The notes beneath the pieces were generated by a model. It was not told where the DNA came from. It made no database searches and was given only the letters and a program-made list of their open reading frames with translations. This document shows, piece after piece, positions 45,737 to 54,188 of a DNA stretch of 64,000 nucleotides. The translations under genes were made by a program, and so were the position numbers. Every line of letters begins with the position of its first letter. Within the stretch, counting starts at the first letter, position 1. Origin of the DNA: Nocardia cyriacigeorgica (GTDB lineage Bacteria; Actinomycetota; Actinomycetes; Mycobacteriales; Mycobacteriaceae); contig NZ_JAAGUY010000003.1 in the NCBI RefSeq assembly GCF_010868145.1, forward strand, positions 221,276 to 285,275, written 5' to 3'.

Positions 45737-46885
45737 TCATCGTTCGGGCCCGGTGCGTGAGGGTGGTGGGCTGTCGAGTGCCGGCGGTCCGGTCGCCTTC
45801 TCCGCGTCATCGTGCGGTAGGCCGGGGACCGCGCCATCCGACGATGCCTGCGCCCACGCGGGTTCGATGCCCGCGGACGCGCTGGTCGTCTCCGGCGCCT
45901 GCTCGGTGGAATCGCCGCGTACCTGTTCGGCCAGCCATGCCTTCACCTGTTCGACCCTGGTGGCGCGCGCGGGCCAGAATTCCTGTACTGCCGCGTTGAA
46001 CTCCGCGCCGACGATGACGGCGAACGCGAGGAAGAACGTGAACAGCAGGAACGCGATCGGCGTCGCCAGCGCGCCATAGCTGACGCCGGTTCGGGTTACC
46101 CATCCCAGATACCGGCGCAGACCCTCGCTGGCCGCCATGAAGAACACGCCAGCCACCAAGGCGCCGCCGAAGAGCCGATGCCATGGCAGCGAGGTGTGCA
46201 GCGCCAGCTTGTACAGCGTGGTCAGCCCCACGATCAGCAGCAGGCCGACGCCCGGGTAGTAGAACGTGTCGATCAGCCGAAGGCCGGGCTCGCGCCAGCC
46301 GTCGGGCAGTGCCCGCCCGATCAGCACCGGGCCGAGCGCGATCAACGGCAGGATGAAGACCGCCGCCACCAGGAACTGCACGTAGAGCAGCAATGCGAAG
46401 ATGCGCTGCCAGACCGGATGCCTGGCGTCCTGCTGATCGTGCGCCTCCACGATCGCGTCGACGAACGTGGACATGGCCGAGGAACCGGCCCACAGCGACA
46501 GCACGAAACCCACTGAGACGAACGCCGCCCGTCCCCGGCCGAGCACATCGCGGACGGTGGGTTCGATGAGGTCGTGCACCACGGTCGGGTTGAACAGGTC
46601 CCGGCTGAAGGTGAGGATCTTCGACTCGACGATCTCGACGGTGTCCGGACCGAACAAACCGCCGACGTAACCGAGGCTGCCGAGAACACCCAGCAACAAC
46701 GGCGCCAACGACATGGTCTGCCAAAATGCCGCCGCTGCGGACTTGGCGAAGATCGAATCCCGCCAGGCCTTGACCGCCACCCTTGCCACCAGCCGCCAGG
46801 TCTGCCGACCCGCCCGCGCCACCCCCGCGGCGGCGCGCCGCGAGGTGCTGGCCGCGGTGACGCGGGTATCCGACAGGTTGCTCAT
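45737..46885 (-). CDS. YihY/virulence factor BrkB family membrane protein
   Basis: ATG 46885 gives 382 residues with six transmembrane segments, including AAFWQTMSLAPLLLGVLGSL, AFVSVGFVLSLWAGSSAMST, FLVAAVFILPLIALG, GVGLLLIVGLTTLYKLAL, LFGGALVAGVFFMA and FLLFTFFLAFAVIVGAEFNA. The YGALATPIAFLLF and GAEFNA signatures are typical of YihY/BrkB proteins (former RNase BN annotation is wrong for this family). A cytoplasmic tail of about 70 residues follows. It equals M. tuberculosis Rv2707. Function unknown; transport or envelope-linked. Confidence 0.9.
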   Translation of the reverse strand: MSNLSDTRVTAASTSRRAAAGVARAGRQTWRLVARVAVKAWRDSIFAKSAAAAFWQTMSLAPLLLGVLGSLGYVGGLFGPDTVEIVESKILTFSRDLFNPTVVHDLIEPTVRDVLGRGRAAFVSVGFVLSLWAGSSAMSTFVDAIVEAHDQQDARHPVWQRIFALLLYVQFLVAAVFILPLIALGPVLIGRALPDGWREPGLRLIDTFYYPGVGLLLIVGLTTLYKLALHTSLPWHRLFGGALVAGVFFMAASEGLRRYLGWVTRTGVSYGALATPIAFLLFTFFLAFAVIVGAEFNAAVQEFWPARATRVEQVKAWLAEQVRGDSTEQAPETTSASAGIEPAWAQASSDGAVPGLPHDDAEKATGPPALDSPPPSRTGPER

Positions 46886-47040
46886 GGTGTGACAAGCATC
46901 GCGCACGCGCGCCGAATCGGCCCGACCGGTCGGGCGTCGTGTCGGCGGGCAGCAGGTGAACCGCTGGTTACCTGTACGGCTGTTGTGACTCCGGTCGCGC
47001 CCGTCGCGTCGGTTTGGCGACACACGGGGATCGACCGATA

Positions 47041-48780
47041 GTGTTCTCTCCCGTGACCGGTTCGGGTGGCGCCACTGCGGCGGGAGGAGCGCTACGCGCC
47101 TGGCAGCGTCGCGCACTCACCAAATACCTTGCGACGAAACCCCGTGACTTCCTCGCGGTCGCGACGCCCGGCGCGGGTAAGACCACCTTCGCGCTGCGGG
47201 TCGCCGCGGAGTTGCTGGCCGATCGCACGGTCGACCAGATCACCGTGGTCGCACCGACCGAACACCTCAAGCATCAGTGGGCGCAATCGGCGGCCCGCGC
47301 CGGTATCGCGCTGGACTCGCGGTTCTCCAACAGCACCGGCGGCACTTCCGGCGACTATCACGGTGTGGTCGTCACCTATGCCCAGGTCGCCTCGCATCCG
47401 TTCAAGCATCGGGTGCGCACCGAGAACCGCCGCACTCTGGTGATTCTCGACGAGATCCACCACGCGGGCGACGCCAAGACCTGGGGCGATGCCGCCGCCG
47501 AAGCGTTCGGTGACGCCACCCGCAGGCTCGCGCTCACCGGTACACCGTTCCGCAGCGACGACAGCCAGATCCCTTTCATCACCTATGAACCGGACGAGGG
47601 TGGCTTCCCGCGCTCGCGCGCCGACCACGCCTACGGGTACGCCGAGGCCCTCGCCGACGGCGTCGTCCGCCCGGTGGTGTTCCTCGCCTATTCCGGTGAG
47701 GCGCACTGGCGTGACAGCGCGGGGGAGGAGTATTCCGCGCGGCTGGGTGAGCCGCTGAACGCCGAACAGACCGCACGGGCATGGCGGACCGCGCTCGACC
47801 CCGCGGGCGACTGGATGTCGGCGGTGCTGCGGGCCGCCGATATGCGGCTCGGCCAGTTGCGGTCCTCGGGTATGCCCGACGCGGGTGGGCTGGTGATCGC
47901 GACCGACCAGGAACGGGCCCGCGCCTACGCCGAACTGCTCGAACACCTGACCGGAACGCCCCCGATCCTGGTGCTGTCCGATGATCCGGCCTCCTCGGCC
48001 CGGATCGGGGAGTTCAGTGCGGGCACGCAGCCGTGGATGGTCGCGGTGCGCATGGTGTCGGAGGGCGTCGACGTGCCGCGACTCGCGGTCGGCGTCTATG
48101 CCACCAGCGCCTCGACTCCGCTGTACTTCGCCCAGGCCATCGGCCGATTCGTGCGCGCGCGCAAGCCTGGTGAGACCGCGAGCGTGTTCCTGCCATCGGT
48201 GCCGGTGCTGCTCGATCTGGCCGCTCAGCTGGAACTGCAGCGCGACCACGTCATCGGCAAACCGCATCGGGAGAAAGACGGCCTCGACGACGAGCTGCTC
48301 ATCGATGCCAACAAGCAGAAGGACGAGCCGGGCGAGGACGAGAAGCCCTTTGTGGCGCTCGCCGCCGACGCCGAACTGGATCAGGTGATCTACGACGGTT
48401 CCTCCTTCGGCACCGCGACTTTCGCAGGCAGTGCCGAGGAAGCCGACTATCTCGGTATCCCCGGCCTGCTCGACGCCGAGCAGATGCGTGCGCTGCTGCG
48501 CGAACGTCAGGCCAGGCAGGTCGCCGATCGCGCGCCCGTGGCGACGGTGCAGGAGCCAGCGCCGCAGGCGGCGGGTGCGGCGGAGCGGGTCGCGACCGCC
48601 GATCGGCTCGGTGAGTTGCGTCGCGAGCTCAACAGCCTGGTGGCCATGCATCATCACCGAACGGGCAAGCCGCACGGCGTCATCCACGGTGAGTTGCGCC
48701 GCCAGTGCGGTGGTCCGCCGACGGCGTTGGCCAGTGCCGATCAGCTGGGTGAGCGCATCGCGGCCCTGCGCCGTATGTGA
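47041..48780 (+). CDS. DEAD/DEAH-box (SF2) helicase
   Basis: From GTG 47041 the protein has 579 residues. Walker A is VATPGAGKTTFALR, motif II is LVILDEIHHAGDAKTWGD (DEIH), motif III is RLALTGTPFRSDDSQIPF, and motif VI is IGRFVRARKPGETASVFLPS. This is the type III restriction/Rad25-like branch of SF2 helicases found as single genes in Mycobacteriales. The C-terminal 150 residues are helical (LRRELNSLVAMHHHRTGK), possibly nucleic-acid-binding. No methyltransferase or nuclease partner is next to it, so it is not an obvious restriction system. Confidence 0.85.
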   Translation: MFSPVTGSGGATAAGGALRAWQRRALTKYLATKPRDFLAVATPGAGKTTFALRVAAELLADRTVDQITVVAPTEHLKHQWAQSAARAGIALDSRFSNSTGGTSGDYHGVVVTYAQVASHPFKHRVRTENRRTLVILDEIHHAGDAKTWGDAAAEAFGDATRRLALTGTPFRSDDSQIPFITYEPDEGGFPRSRADHAYGYAEALADGVVRPVVFLAYSGEAHWRDSAGEEYSARLGEPLNAEQTARAWRTALDPAGDWMSAVLRAADMRLGQLRSSGMPDAGGLVIATDQERARAYAELLEHLTGTPPILVLSDDPASSARIGEFSAGTQPWMVAVRMVSEGVDVPRLAVGVYATSASTPLYFAQAIGRFVRARKPGETASVFLPSVPVLLDLAAQLELQRDHVIGKPHREKDGLDDELLIDANKQKDEPGEDEKPFVALAADAELDQVIYDGSSFGTATFAGSAEEADYLGIPGLLDAEQMRALLRERQARQVADRAPVATVQEPAPQAAGAAERVATADRLGELRRELNSLVAMHHHRTGKPHGVIHGELRRQCGGPPTALASADQLGERIAALRRM

Positions 48781-48801
48781 TCTCGGGAGTCGGTGACGGG
48801 A

Positions 48802-49416
48802 TCAGGTAGCGGTTGCCTGCTCGGTCGCGGGCCACGCGGCCATGGCGCGATCGATCGAGCGCATCAGCTCGTCGTGGTCCGCCCCGTCACGGGCTTGGAT
48901 GGACAGCCCGTAGAGCACGGTCGTGTAGAAGGCGGCCAGCTCGGACGTATCCGTGCCCAGCGGCAGGTCGCCGTCGGTGACGCCGCGGTCGAGCCGCGCA
49001 CAGAGGTCGGCGTTGGTCTCTTTGCGCTTGTCGACGAGGAATGCGCGAATGCTCTCGGTGCGGGTGGTGTAGGTCGATCCCGCGAGGACGACCATGCACC
49101 CGTGCGGTTTATCCGGTGCGGTGTAGGAGGCGGCGTTGTCGCGCAACATGGCCTCGATCGCCGCGCGTGCGGTGGGTTCTTCGCGTAAGGCGCGTGCGGT
49201 GAGCCCGCCCTCGGTGCGGCCGTAGAGCTCGATCGCCTCCCGGAACAAGGTTTCCTTGTCGCCGAAGGCCGCGTAGAGGCTGGGGGAGTTGATACCCATC
49301 GCGGCGGTGAGGTCGGTCATCGACGAGCCCTCGTAGCCGTGTTCCCAGAACACTTCCATGGCGCGATGCAGGGCGACGTCGCGGTCGAAAGCGCGGGGAC
49401 GTCCTCGTCCGGCCAT
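48802..49416 (-). CDS. TetR family transcriptional regulator
   Basis: ATG 49416, with AAAGGGG upstream, gives 204 residues. The N-terminal helix-turn-helix is clear (FDRDVALHRAMEVFWEHGYE, MTDLTAAMGINSPSLYAAFG, DKETLFREAIELY). The C-terminal domain has CMVVLAGSTYTTRTESIRAF as in the TetR_C_33 group that often controls oxidoreductases. It is divergent from an SDR gene, with an inverted repeat and a promoter in between, indicating it represses that gene and itself. Confidence 0.88.
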   Translation of the reverse strand: MAGRGRPRAFDRDVALHRAMEVFWEHGYEGSSMTDLTAAMGINSPSLYAAFGDKETLFREAIELYGRTEGGLTARALREEPTARAAIEAMLRDNAASYTAPDKPHGCMVVLAGSTYTTRTESIRAFLVDKRKETNADLCARLDRGVTDGDLPLGTDTSELAAFYTTVLYGLSIQARDGADHDELMRSIDRAMAAWPATEQATAT

Positions 49417-49454
49417 CGATGACCCCTTTCTGTGTCGATCGTTAAATATACCCC

Positions 49455-49484
49455 TTGACGCGATGGAGTTCCGTCGGTTTAGAT
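49455..49484 (+). promoter_or_regulatory. Candidate SigA-type promoter of the SDR gene
   Basis: TTGACG (49455-49460) and TTAGAT (49479-49484) are 18 nt apart on the plus strand, and the predicted start of transcription (about 49491) falls inside the adjacent inverted repeat. This makes repression by the divergent TetR protein straightforward. Inference from sequence only. Confidence 0.5.
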
Positions 49485-49485
49485 C

Positions 49486-49509
49486 TTTATGTACTGACCG
49501 ACACATAAA
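49486..49509. promoter_or_regulatory. Candidate TetR operator
   Basis: TTTATGT (49486-49492) and its perfect reverse complement ACATAAA (49503-49509) are 10 nt apart. The pair lies immediately downstream of the -10 element and upstream of the SDR ribosome binding site GGAGGAAG. Size and symmetry suit a TetR-family dimer. Confidence 0.55.
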
Positions 49510-49521
49510 TGGAGGAAGCTC

Positions 49522-50262
49522 ATGCCGGATCTGCACGGGACCGTGGCGCTGGTGACCGGAGGTAGCCGGGGGATCGGCGCGGCCATCGCGCGGGAACTGG
49601 CCGCCGGTGGTGCGGACGTGGCACTGACCTATCAGTTCGCCGAGGATCGGGCGAAGGCTGTGGTCGCCGAGATCGAGTCGCTGGGGCGCCGAGCCCTCGC
49701 AGTGCAGGCCGACAGCGCCGATGCGGAGGCGGTGGTGGCCGCGGTACATCGGACCGCTGCCGAGCTGGGCGGGCTCGACATCCTGGTCAACAACGCGGGC
49801 ATCTTCCCCAGCAAGCCGTACCAGGAATTCACCCTCGACGAGGTCGATCACGCGCTGAATGTGCACGCGCGGGCCGCGTTCGTGGCCGGACAGGCCGCAC
49901 TCGAGCATATGGGCGCGGGCGGGCGCATCATCAGCATCGGCTCCAACCTGTCCGAGCGGGCGTTGTTCGACGGGTTGACTCTGTACAACCTGAGCAAATC
50001 GGCACTCAACGGCTACACCAAAGCCCTTGCCCGCGAACTCGGTCCGCGCGGCATCACCGTCAATCTGGTGCAGCCAGGGCCCACCGATACCGATATGAAC
50101 CCGGCCGACGACGCGCACGCGCCGGATCAGCTCGCCCATAACGCGCTCGGCCGATTCGGTGACCCGCAGGACATCGCTGCCACCGTCGCCTTCCTGGCGG
50201 GCCCGTCCGGGCGCAGCATCTCCGGCGCGTTCCTCACCGTCGACGGAGGGACCAACGCCTGA
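49522..50262 (+). CDS. SDR oxidoreductase (FabG-like)
   Basis: The 246-residue SDR has TGGSRGIGAAIA, NNAGIFPSKPYQEF, and a catalytic Ser in IISIGSN with YNLSKSALNGY for the Tyr-xxx-Lys. The terminus ISGAFLTVDGGTNA is the usual FabG-like end. A strong ribosome binding site (GGAGGAAGC) precedes ATG 49522. It is controlled, by arrangement, by the divergent TetR regulator. Its stop TGA is directly followed by the stop of the convergent AraC gene with no gap. Confidence 0.9.
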   Translation: MPDLHGTVALVTGGSRGIGAAIARELAAGGADVALTYQFAEDRAKAVVAEIESLGRRALAVQADSADAEAVVAAVHRTAAELGGLDILVNNAGIFPSKPYQEFTLDEVDHALNVHARAAFVAGQAALEHMGAGGRIISIGSNLSERALFDGLTLYNLSKSALNGYTKALARELGPRGITVNLVQPGPTDTDMNPADDAHAPDQLAHNALGRFGDPQDIAATVAFLAGPSGRSISGAFLTVDGGTNA

Positions 50263-51030
50263 TCACTCGGCGAAGTACTGCCCCGGGGGGATGCCGACGG
50301 CGCGACGGAACGCGGCCACATAGGCGCTGGTGGTGCCGTAGCCGACCCGCCCGGCGATCCGGGAGACCGGCAGGCCGTCGGCCAGCAGCGGTAGCGAGGC
50401 GGCCAGCCGGATCTGAGTTCGCCACTGACCGAAGGTCATCCCGGTATCGCCGGTGAACGCGCTGGCAAGGGTGCGGGTGCTGGTGGCGACCGCGGTGGCG
50501 AATTCGTCAAGGGTGCGCTGGTCGGCTGGATCGCGCAGCAGGGCAGCGGCGACTTCGGCGGCGCGTGGGTCGCTTGGCGCGGTGGCTCCGACGGGAATCA
50601 CCGCCACCGGTTCCAGCAGGTCGAACACCGTCGCCTCGGCCCGCGCGCGCCGGGCGGGCTCGATATCGGGTGCGGTGAGATGTTCGAACAGCTCCCGGAT
50701 CAATCGGGTGACCCGCAGCATGGTGGGCTCGCGGTACTCGATCGGACAGCGGTCGGGGTCGATGTAGATCCCGCGCATCTGCGCACCCTCGGTGGTTCCG
50801 GTGCGGTGCGCGGTGTCGCGGGGGATCCACAGCGCCCGTGTTGTCGGTAGCACCCAGCGCCCACCCGGGGTCTCGACGGTCAGCACGCCGCCTGCGGCCC
50901 AGGCGATCTGGTGCTGTGGGTGTTGATGCAGCGGAAACCAGTGTCCGCGTGGCAGGGCGCCCGCGCCGAGGACCATGGCCGTCGCGCCGGGCGCGACAGG
51001 CATCACCACCGGTTGTCCGTCTCGCGACAC
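50263..51030 (-). CDS. AraC family transcriptional regulator
   Basis: The 255-residue protein has an N-terminal cupin-like arm (HWFPLHQHPQHQIAWAAGGV, TTRALWIPRDTAHR), the metal- or ligand-binding sensor domain. It is followed by the AraC DNA-binding domain with TGMTFGQWRTQIRLAASLPL and GLPVSRIAGRVGYGTTSAYV, then AFRRAVGIPPGQYF. The start is GTG 51030. It is divergent from a methyltransferase gene, with 54 nt between the starts, and probably controls it. Confidence 0.9.
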   Translation of the reverse strand: MSRDGQPVVMPVAPGATAMVLGAGALPRGHWFPLHQHPQHQIAWAAGGVLTVETPGGRWVLPTTRALWIPRDTAHRTGTTEGAQMRGIYIDPDRCPIEYREPTMLRVTRLIRELFEHLTAPDIEPARRARAEATVFDLLEPVAVIPVGATAPSDPRAAEVAAALLRDPADQRTLDEFATAVATSTRTLASAFTGDTGMTFGQWRTQIRLAASLPLLADGLPVSRIAGRVGYGTTSAYVAAFRRAVGIPPGQYFAE

Positions 51031-51084
51031 AGGTTGTCACCGTAGCCGGTCGTGGTCGTGCATGGTTTTTCTTAGCGTGAGGTC

Positions 51085-51654
51085 ATGGCAATGAACCTCT
51101 TCCATCGAATGCTGTGCCGGTCCGCGTTCTGGGAGCGCGCCAGCGCCACCCGGATCGTCCCGTGGGCGTTGTCGGGAACCGAGCTCGGCGGCGACACACT
51201 GGAAATCGGGCCGGGGTACGGCGCGAATGTGGGCGCACTCCTCGCGCGCACCGACACGCTGACCGGCGTGGAGATAGATCCGGAACTCGCCGAACGGCTA
51301 CGTGGGCGACACGGTGCCGCGATGACCGTGATCACCGGTGACGGCGCGGATATGCCCCTACCGGACAACAGGTTCGACGGGGTCGTGTGCTTCACCATGC
51401 TGCATCACGTGCCGTCGGCGCAGCAGCAGGACGCGGTCTTCGCCGAGGCGTTTCGGGTCCTGCGACCCGGTGGCGTCTTCGCAGGCAGCGACGGGCTCGA
51501 CAGCCGAGCCTTCCGGTTGATCCACCTCGGCGACACCTGCGTGCCGGTGCCGCCCGATGCCGCGGCACAACGGCTCGCCCTGGCCGGCTTCACCGATATC
51601 GAGATCGAGACCGGTTCCGGCAGTTTCCGGTTCCGTGCACGCAGGCCGGCCTGA
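51085..51654 (+). CDS. Class I SAM-dependent methyltransferase
   Basis: The 189-residue protein from ATG 51085 shows motif I TLEIGPGYGANVGAL, the acidic LTGVEIDPELAERL, DGADMPLPDNRFDGVVCFTM, and LRPGGVFAGSDGL. It is a small Ubie/MenG-like methyltransferase. The substrate is unknown. The divergent AraC-type gene is the likely regulator. Confidence 0.85.
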   Translation: MAMNLFHRMLCRSAFWERASATRIVPWALSGTELGGDTLEIGPGYGANVGALLARTDTLTGVEIDPELAERLRGRHGAAMTVITGDGADMPLPDNRFDGVVCFTMLHHVPSAQQQDAVFAEAFRVLRPGGVFAGSDGLDSRAFRLIHLGDTCVPVPPDAAAQRLALAGFTDIEIETGSGSFRFRARRPA

Positions 51655-51708
51655 TCCGGCCGCCGGCGGGCACGAGTCTGTGGGCTTATCTGGTGCGCCG
51701 TGGTTCGA

Positions 51709-51724
51709 CCCGCGATCGCGCGGG
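51709..51724. terminator. Possible terminator hairpin
   Basis: CCCGCG and CGCGGG form a perfect 6-bp stem with loop ATCG between the convergent methyltransferase and SWIM genes. The stem is short; termination is inferred from position. Confidence 0.35.
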
Positions 51725-51731
51725 ATTCAAC

Positions 51732-52292
51732 TCAGCTCGGTGGATCGAACCACCCGGTGGCCGCGAGCGTGTTGATCGGGATCCAGCGCGCGGGTTCCGT
51801 CGTGATCTCCGCGCCGGCCGCGGCGTCGGTAGAAGCGAAGTATCCCTGGAGTTCCAGGGCGAGGCGCGGGGATTCGTCGACTCGGCGGGCCACGTCGTAC
51901 AGGACGGCCAGCACATGCACGCACCGATCCGTGCGGGCCGAGCACGAACAGTCGATGGCCGCAAGGACCGGCGCGGGAGCGATCCCCGCGGCGACGATGG
52001 CGCGATGCATCTCGTCGGTGAGCGTCACCGGGTCGGCCGGGATGATCGCAGCGATCGCGTCGATGGTGGAGCGTGGCATCGGCGCAACCTCCACATGGGT
52101 CACCGAGGCCTGGCCGCCCCTGTGGATATGCGCGCGCACGATCCGGCCGGTGTCGGTGGCTCGCACGCCGCCGTTGCGGGCGATGCTGCGTGCCCGCGGC
52201 AGCAGTGGATCGGGCCGGGTCTGGCGCAGCGGTTCGGCCAGGCGCACCCAGTCCTTACCCCATAGGGTGTACCCGAATTCGTTGTCGGCCAT
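51732..52292 (-). CDS. SWIM zinc-finger protein
   Basis: The 186-residue protein starts at ATG 52292, overlapping the helicase stop by one base (TGATG). The SWIM motif is AIDCSCSARTDRCVHVLAVL (CxC, spacer, CxH). Upstream is an aromatic N-terminus (GYTLWGKDWVRLAEPLRQTR) common to actinobacterial SWIM proteins encoded beside SNF2 helicases. SWIM fingers bind DNA or protein partners, and here probably help the neighbouring helicase act on DNA. Confidence 0.85.
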   Translation of the reverse strand: MADNEFGYTLWGKDWVRLAEPLRQTRPDPLLPRARSIARNGGVRATDTGRIVRAHIHRGGQASVTHVEVAPMPRSTIDAIAAIIPADPVTLTDEMHRAIVAAGIAPAPVLAAIDCSCSARTDRCVHVLAVLYDVARRVDESPRLALELQGYFASTDAAAGAEITTEPARWIPINTLAATGWFDPPS

Positions 52293-54058
52293 CAGTTCTC
52301 CCGTTTGCGGCGCAGGATCTCGATCAGCTGGTCGTCGTCGAGTCGAGCCAGTTCGGCGATGCCTGCCGCGTCGGCGAGGTCGGTCAGCGCCGATTTGCGC
52401 CGCTGCATGGCGGCGATGTGCTCCTCGACGGTCGTCCCCGAGGTGAGGGTGGTGACGGTGACGGTGCGGGTCTGCCCGATGCGGTGTGCCCGGTCCGAGG
52501 CCTGGGCTTCCACCGCGGGATTCCACCAGCGATCGAAATGGATGACATCGGCCGCGCGGGTGAGGGTGAGCCCGGTGCCCGCCGCCCGAAGGCTCAGGAT
52601 CAGCACAGGCGGCCCGTCCTCGGATTGGAATCCGCTGACGATCTGCGCGCGCTCGGACTGATTCAGCCCGCCGTGGAAGAACGGCGCTGTGATCCCGAAC
52701 TGTTCGGCCAGATGCCGGACCAGCAGCTCACCGGTCTTGCGGTACTGGGTGAATACCAATGTCGGCGCGCCGAGGTCGAGATTGTTCGCCACGATGTCGG
52801 TGCACAGGTCGAGTTTGCCGGACCGCCCTGCCAGCTCGTCGAGGTCGCCGGTGATCAGGCCTGGATGGTTGCAGACCTGTTTGAGGCCGGTCAGCGCCGC
52901 AAGTACCCGGCTCTGCCGCTGGACACCATGACCGAATCCGTCCTCGATGGCCCGGTCGAGCAGCTGATCGTAGAGCTGTTCCTGCTCGGTGGTCAGATCG
53001 CAGAGCAGATCGGTGTGGATCTTGGCCGGTAGCGAGGCGGCGACCTGATCCTTCCGACGGGCGAGCACCACCGGCTCGATGGCTTCACGCAGCCGGGCGG
53101 CCGCCGTCGCGGATCCTTCGTGGATCGGCCGGACGAAACGACGCCGGAACTGGGTGCGATGCCCGAAAAGTCGTGGCGCGACCAGGTTCAGCAGAGCCCA
53201 TAGCTCCTCGAGATGGTTCTCCACCGGTGTACCGGTCAGTGCAACGACCGCGGCGGCATCGATGGCGCGGGCGGCCTTGGAGACCTGTGTCCGCGGGTTC
53301 TTCAGCGCTTGCGCCTCGTCGAAGACGGCGGTGGCCCACCGGGTCTCGCGCAGACCGGCACCGTGCAGCCGCAGCGTCGGATATCCGGTGACCACGACCG
53401 TGCCCGCCTCGACGTCGAATTCCCCACCGCGCCAGGCGATCGGGTGCAGGCCGGGTGCGAACCGATGGATCTCGTGCACCCAGTTGCCCACCAACGAGGT
53501 CGGGCACACCACGACCTGTGGCCCCTCGGTGGCCCTGCCCAGCAGCAAGCCGATGGTCTGGACGGTCTTGCCGAGCCCCATCTCGTCGGCCAGGACCGCG
53601 CCGCCGTGTTCGGCGGTGGTCGCGCGCAGCCAGCTCACGCCGCGAGCCTGGTAGGGGCGAAGTTCGGCCTTCAGCGATTGCCGTAGGCCAGTGGCGACCG
53701 CTTGGGTTGCCGCGTACGCGGTGAGCGCATGGTGGGCCGAGATGATCGCGGTGCCAGTGGCGTTCGGCACCGCGTGCGCGGCACGGGGGAGCGGCACGTC
53801 TTCGCCCGTGAGATCGGCGTCCGAGAGTGCCTGCCGCCAGGCCGTGACCGAGGCGCCCGGCTCGGGGAGGGTGGCAGTGGCGAACTCTTCGGGCTCGAGC
53901 AGTGTGCAGTCGACGTCGGCGACCTCGACCGTCGAGCTGCCGGCTACAGCCTGTGCGGCGGTCCCGGTCGGGACGGCCAGGGCCTGGATCGCTGCGACGC
54001 CGAGATCGCGCGGTGGGCGACCCGGGCCGTGACCGGTCCAGGTCCACACCGCGAACAT
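52292..54058 (-). CDS. SNF2-family DEAD/DEAH helicase
   Basis: From ATG 54058 the protein has 588 residues. The SNF2 core has LRPYQARGVSWLRATTAEHG, Walker A GGAVLADEMGLGKTVQTIGL, motif II AVFDEAQALKNPRT, ALTGTPVENHLEELWALLN, and the C-terminal half with LSLRAAGTGLTLTRAADVIH and SDRAHRIGQTRTVTV. It is shorter than mycobacterial HelZ (about 1000 residues). The reading frame continues 18 codons upstream with sequence that looks coding (LPSTQATYLPDRN) but with no ATG or GTG, so a CTG start near 54097 after GAGGGG cannot be excluded. It is paired with the SWIM gene. Confidence 0.85.
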   Translation of the reverse strand: MFAVWTWTGHGPGRPPRDLGVAAIQALAVPTGTAAQAVAGSSTVEVADVDCTLLEPEEFATATLPEPGASVTAWRQALSDADLTGEDVPLPRAAHAVPNATGTAIISAHHALTAYAATQAVATGLRQSLKAELRPYQARGVSWLRATTAEHGGAVLADEMGLGKTVQTIGLLLGRATEGPQVVVCPTSLVGNWVHEIHRFAPGLHPIAWRGGEFDVEAGTVVVTGYPTLRLHGAGLRETRWATAVFDEAQALKNPRTQVSKAARAIDAAAVVALTGTPVENHLEELWALLNLVAPRLFGHRTQFRRRFVRPIHEGSATAAARLREAIEPVVLARRKDQVAASLPAKIHTDLLCDLTTEQEQLYDQLLDRAIEDGFGHGVQRQSRVLAALTGLKQVCNHPGLITGDLDELAGRSGKLDLCTDIVANNLDLGAPTLVFTQYRKTGELLVRHLAEQFGITAPFFHGGLNQSERAQIVSGFQSEDGPPVLILSLRAAGTGLTLTRAADVIHFDRWWNPAVEAQASDRAHRIGQTRTVTVTTLTSGTTVEEHIAAMQRRKSALTDLADAAGIAELARLDDDQLIEILRRKREN

Positions 54059-54124
54059 GTTCCGGTCGGGCAGGTAGGTGGCCTGTGTGCTGGGCAGAGC
54101 GAACCCCTCAAATCATCGTATGGT

Positions 54125-54155
54125 GTACGGAGTATTGTGGTAACGCATACCGTAC
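54125..54155. promoter_or_regulatory. Candidate operator between the SNF2 helicase and TetR genes
   Basis: GTACGG (54125-54130) and its reverse complement CCGTAC (54150-54155) are separated by 19 nt in the divergent intergenic region. Adjacent GTAT/ATAC extend the symmetry imperfectly. It may be bound by the TetR protein encoded at 54189. Confidence 0.3.
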
Positions 54156-54188
54156 CGGAATTGTTCCGCAGTTGGCACGAGGAGTTCG

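Noticed and set aside
47092..48687. 531-residue minus-strand frame opposite the SF2 helicase
   Set aside because: The helicase motifs on the plus strand are complete; the opposite translation is His/Gly/Arg-rich shadow sequence.
47041..48780. Type I or III restriction helicase
   Set aside because: No modification methylase, specificity or nuclease gene is adjacent; the gene looks like the single-copy Mycobacteriales helicase.
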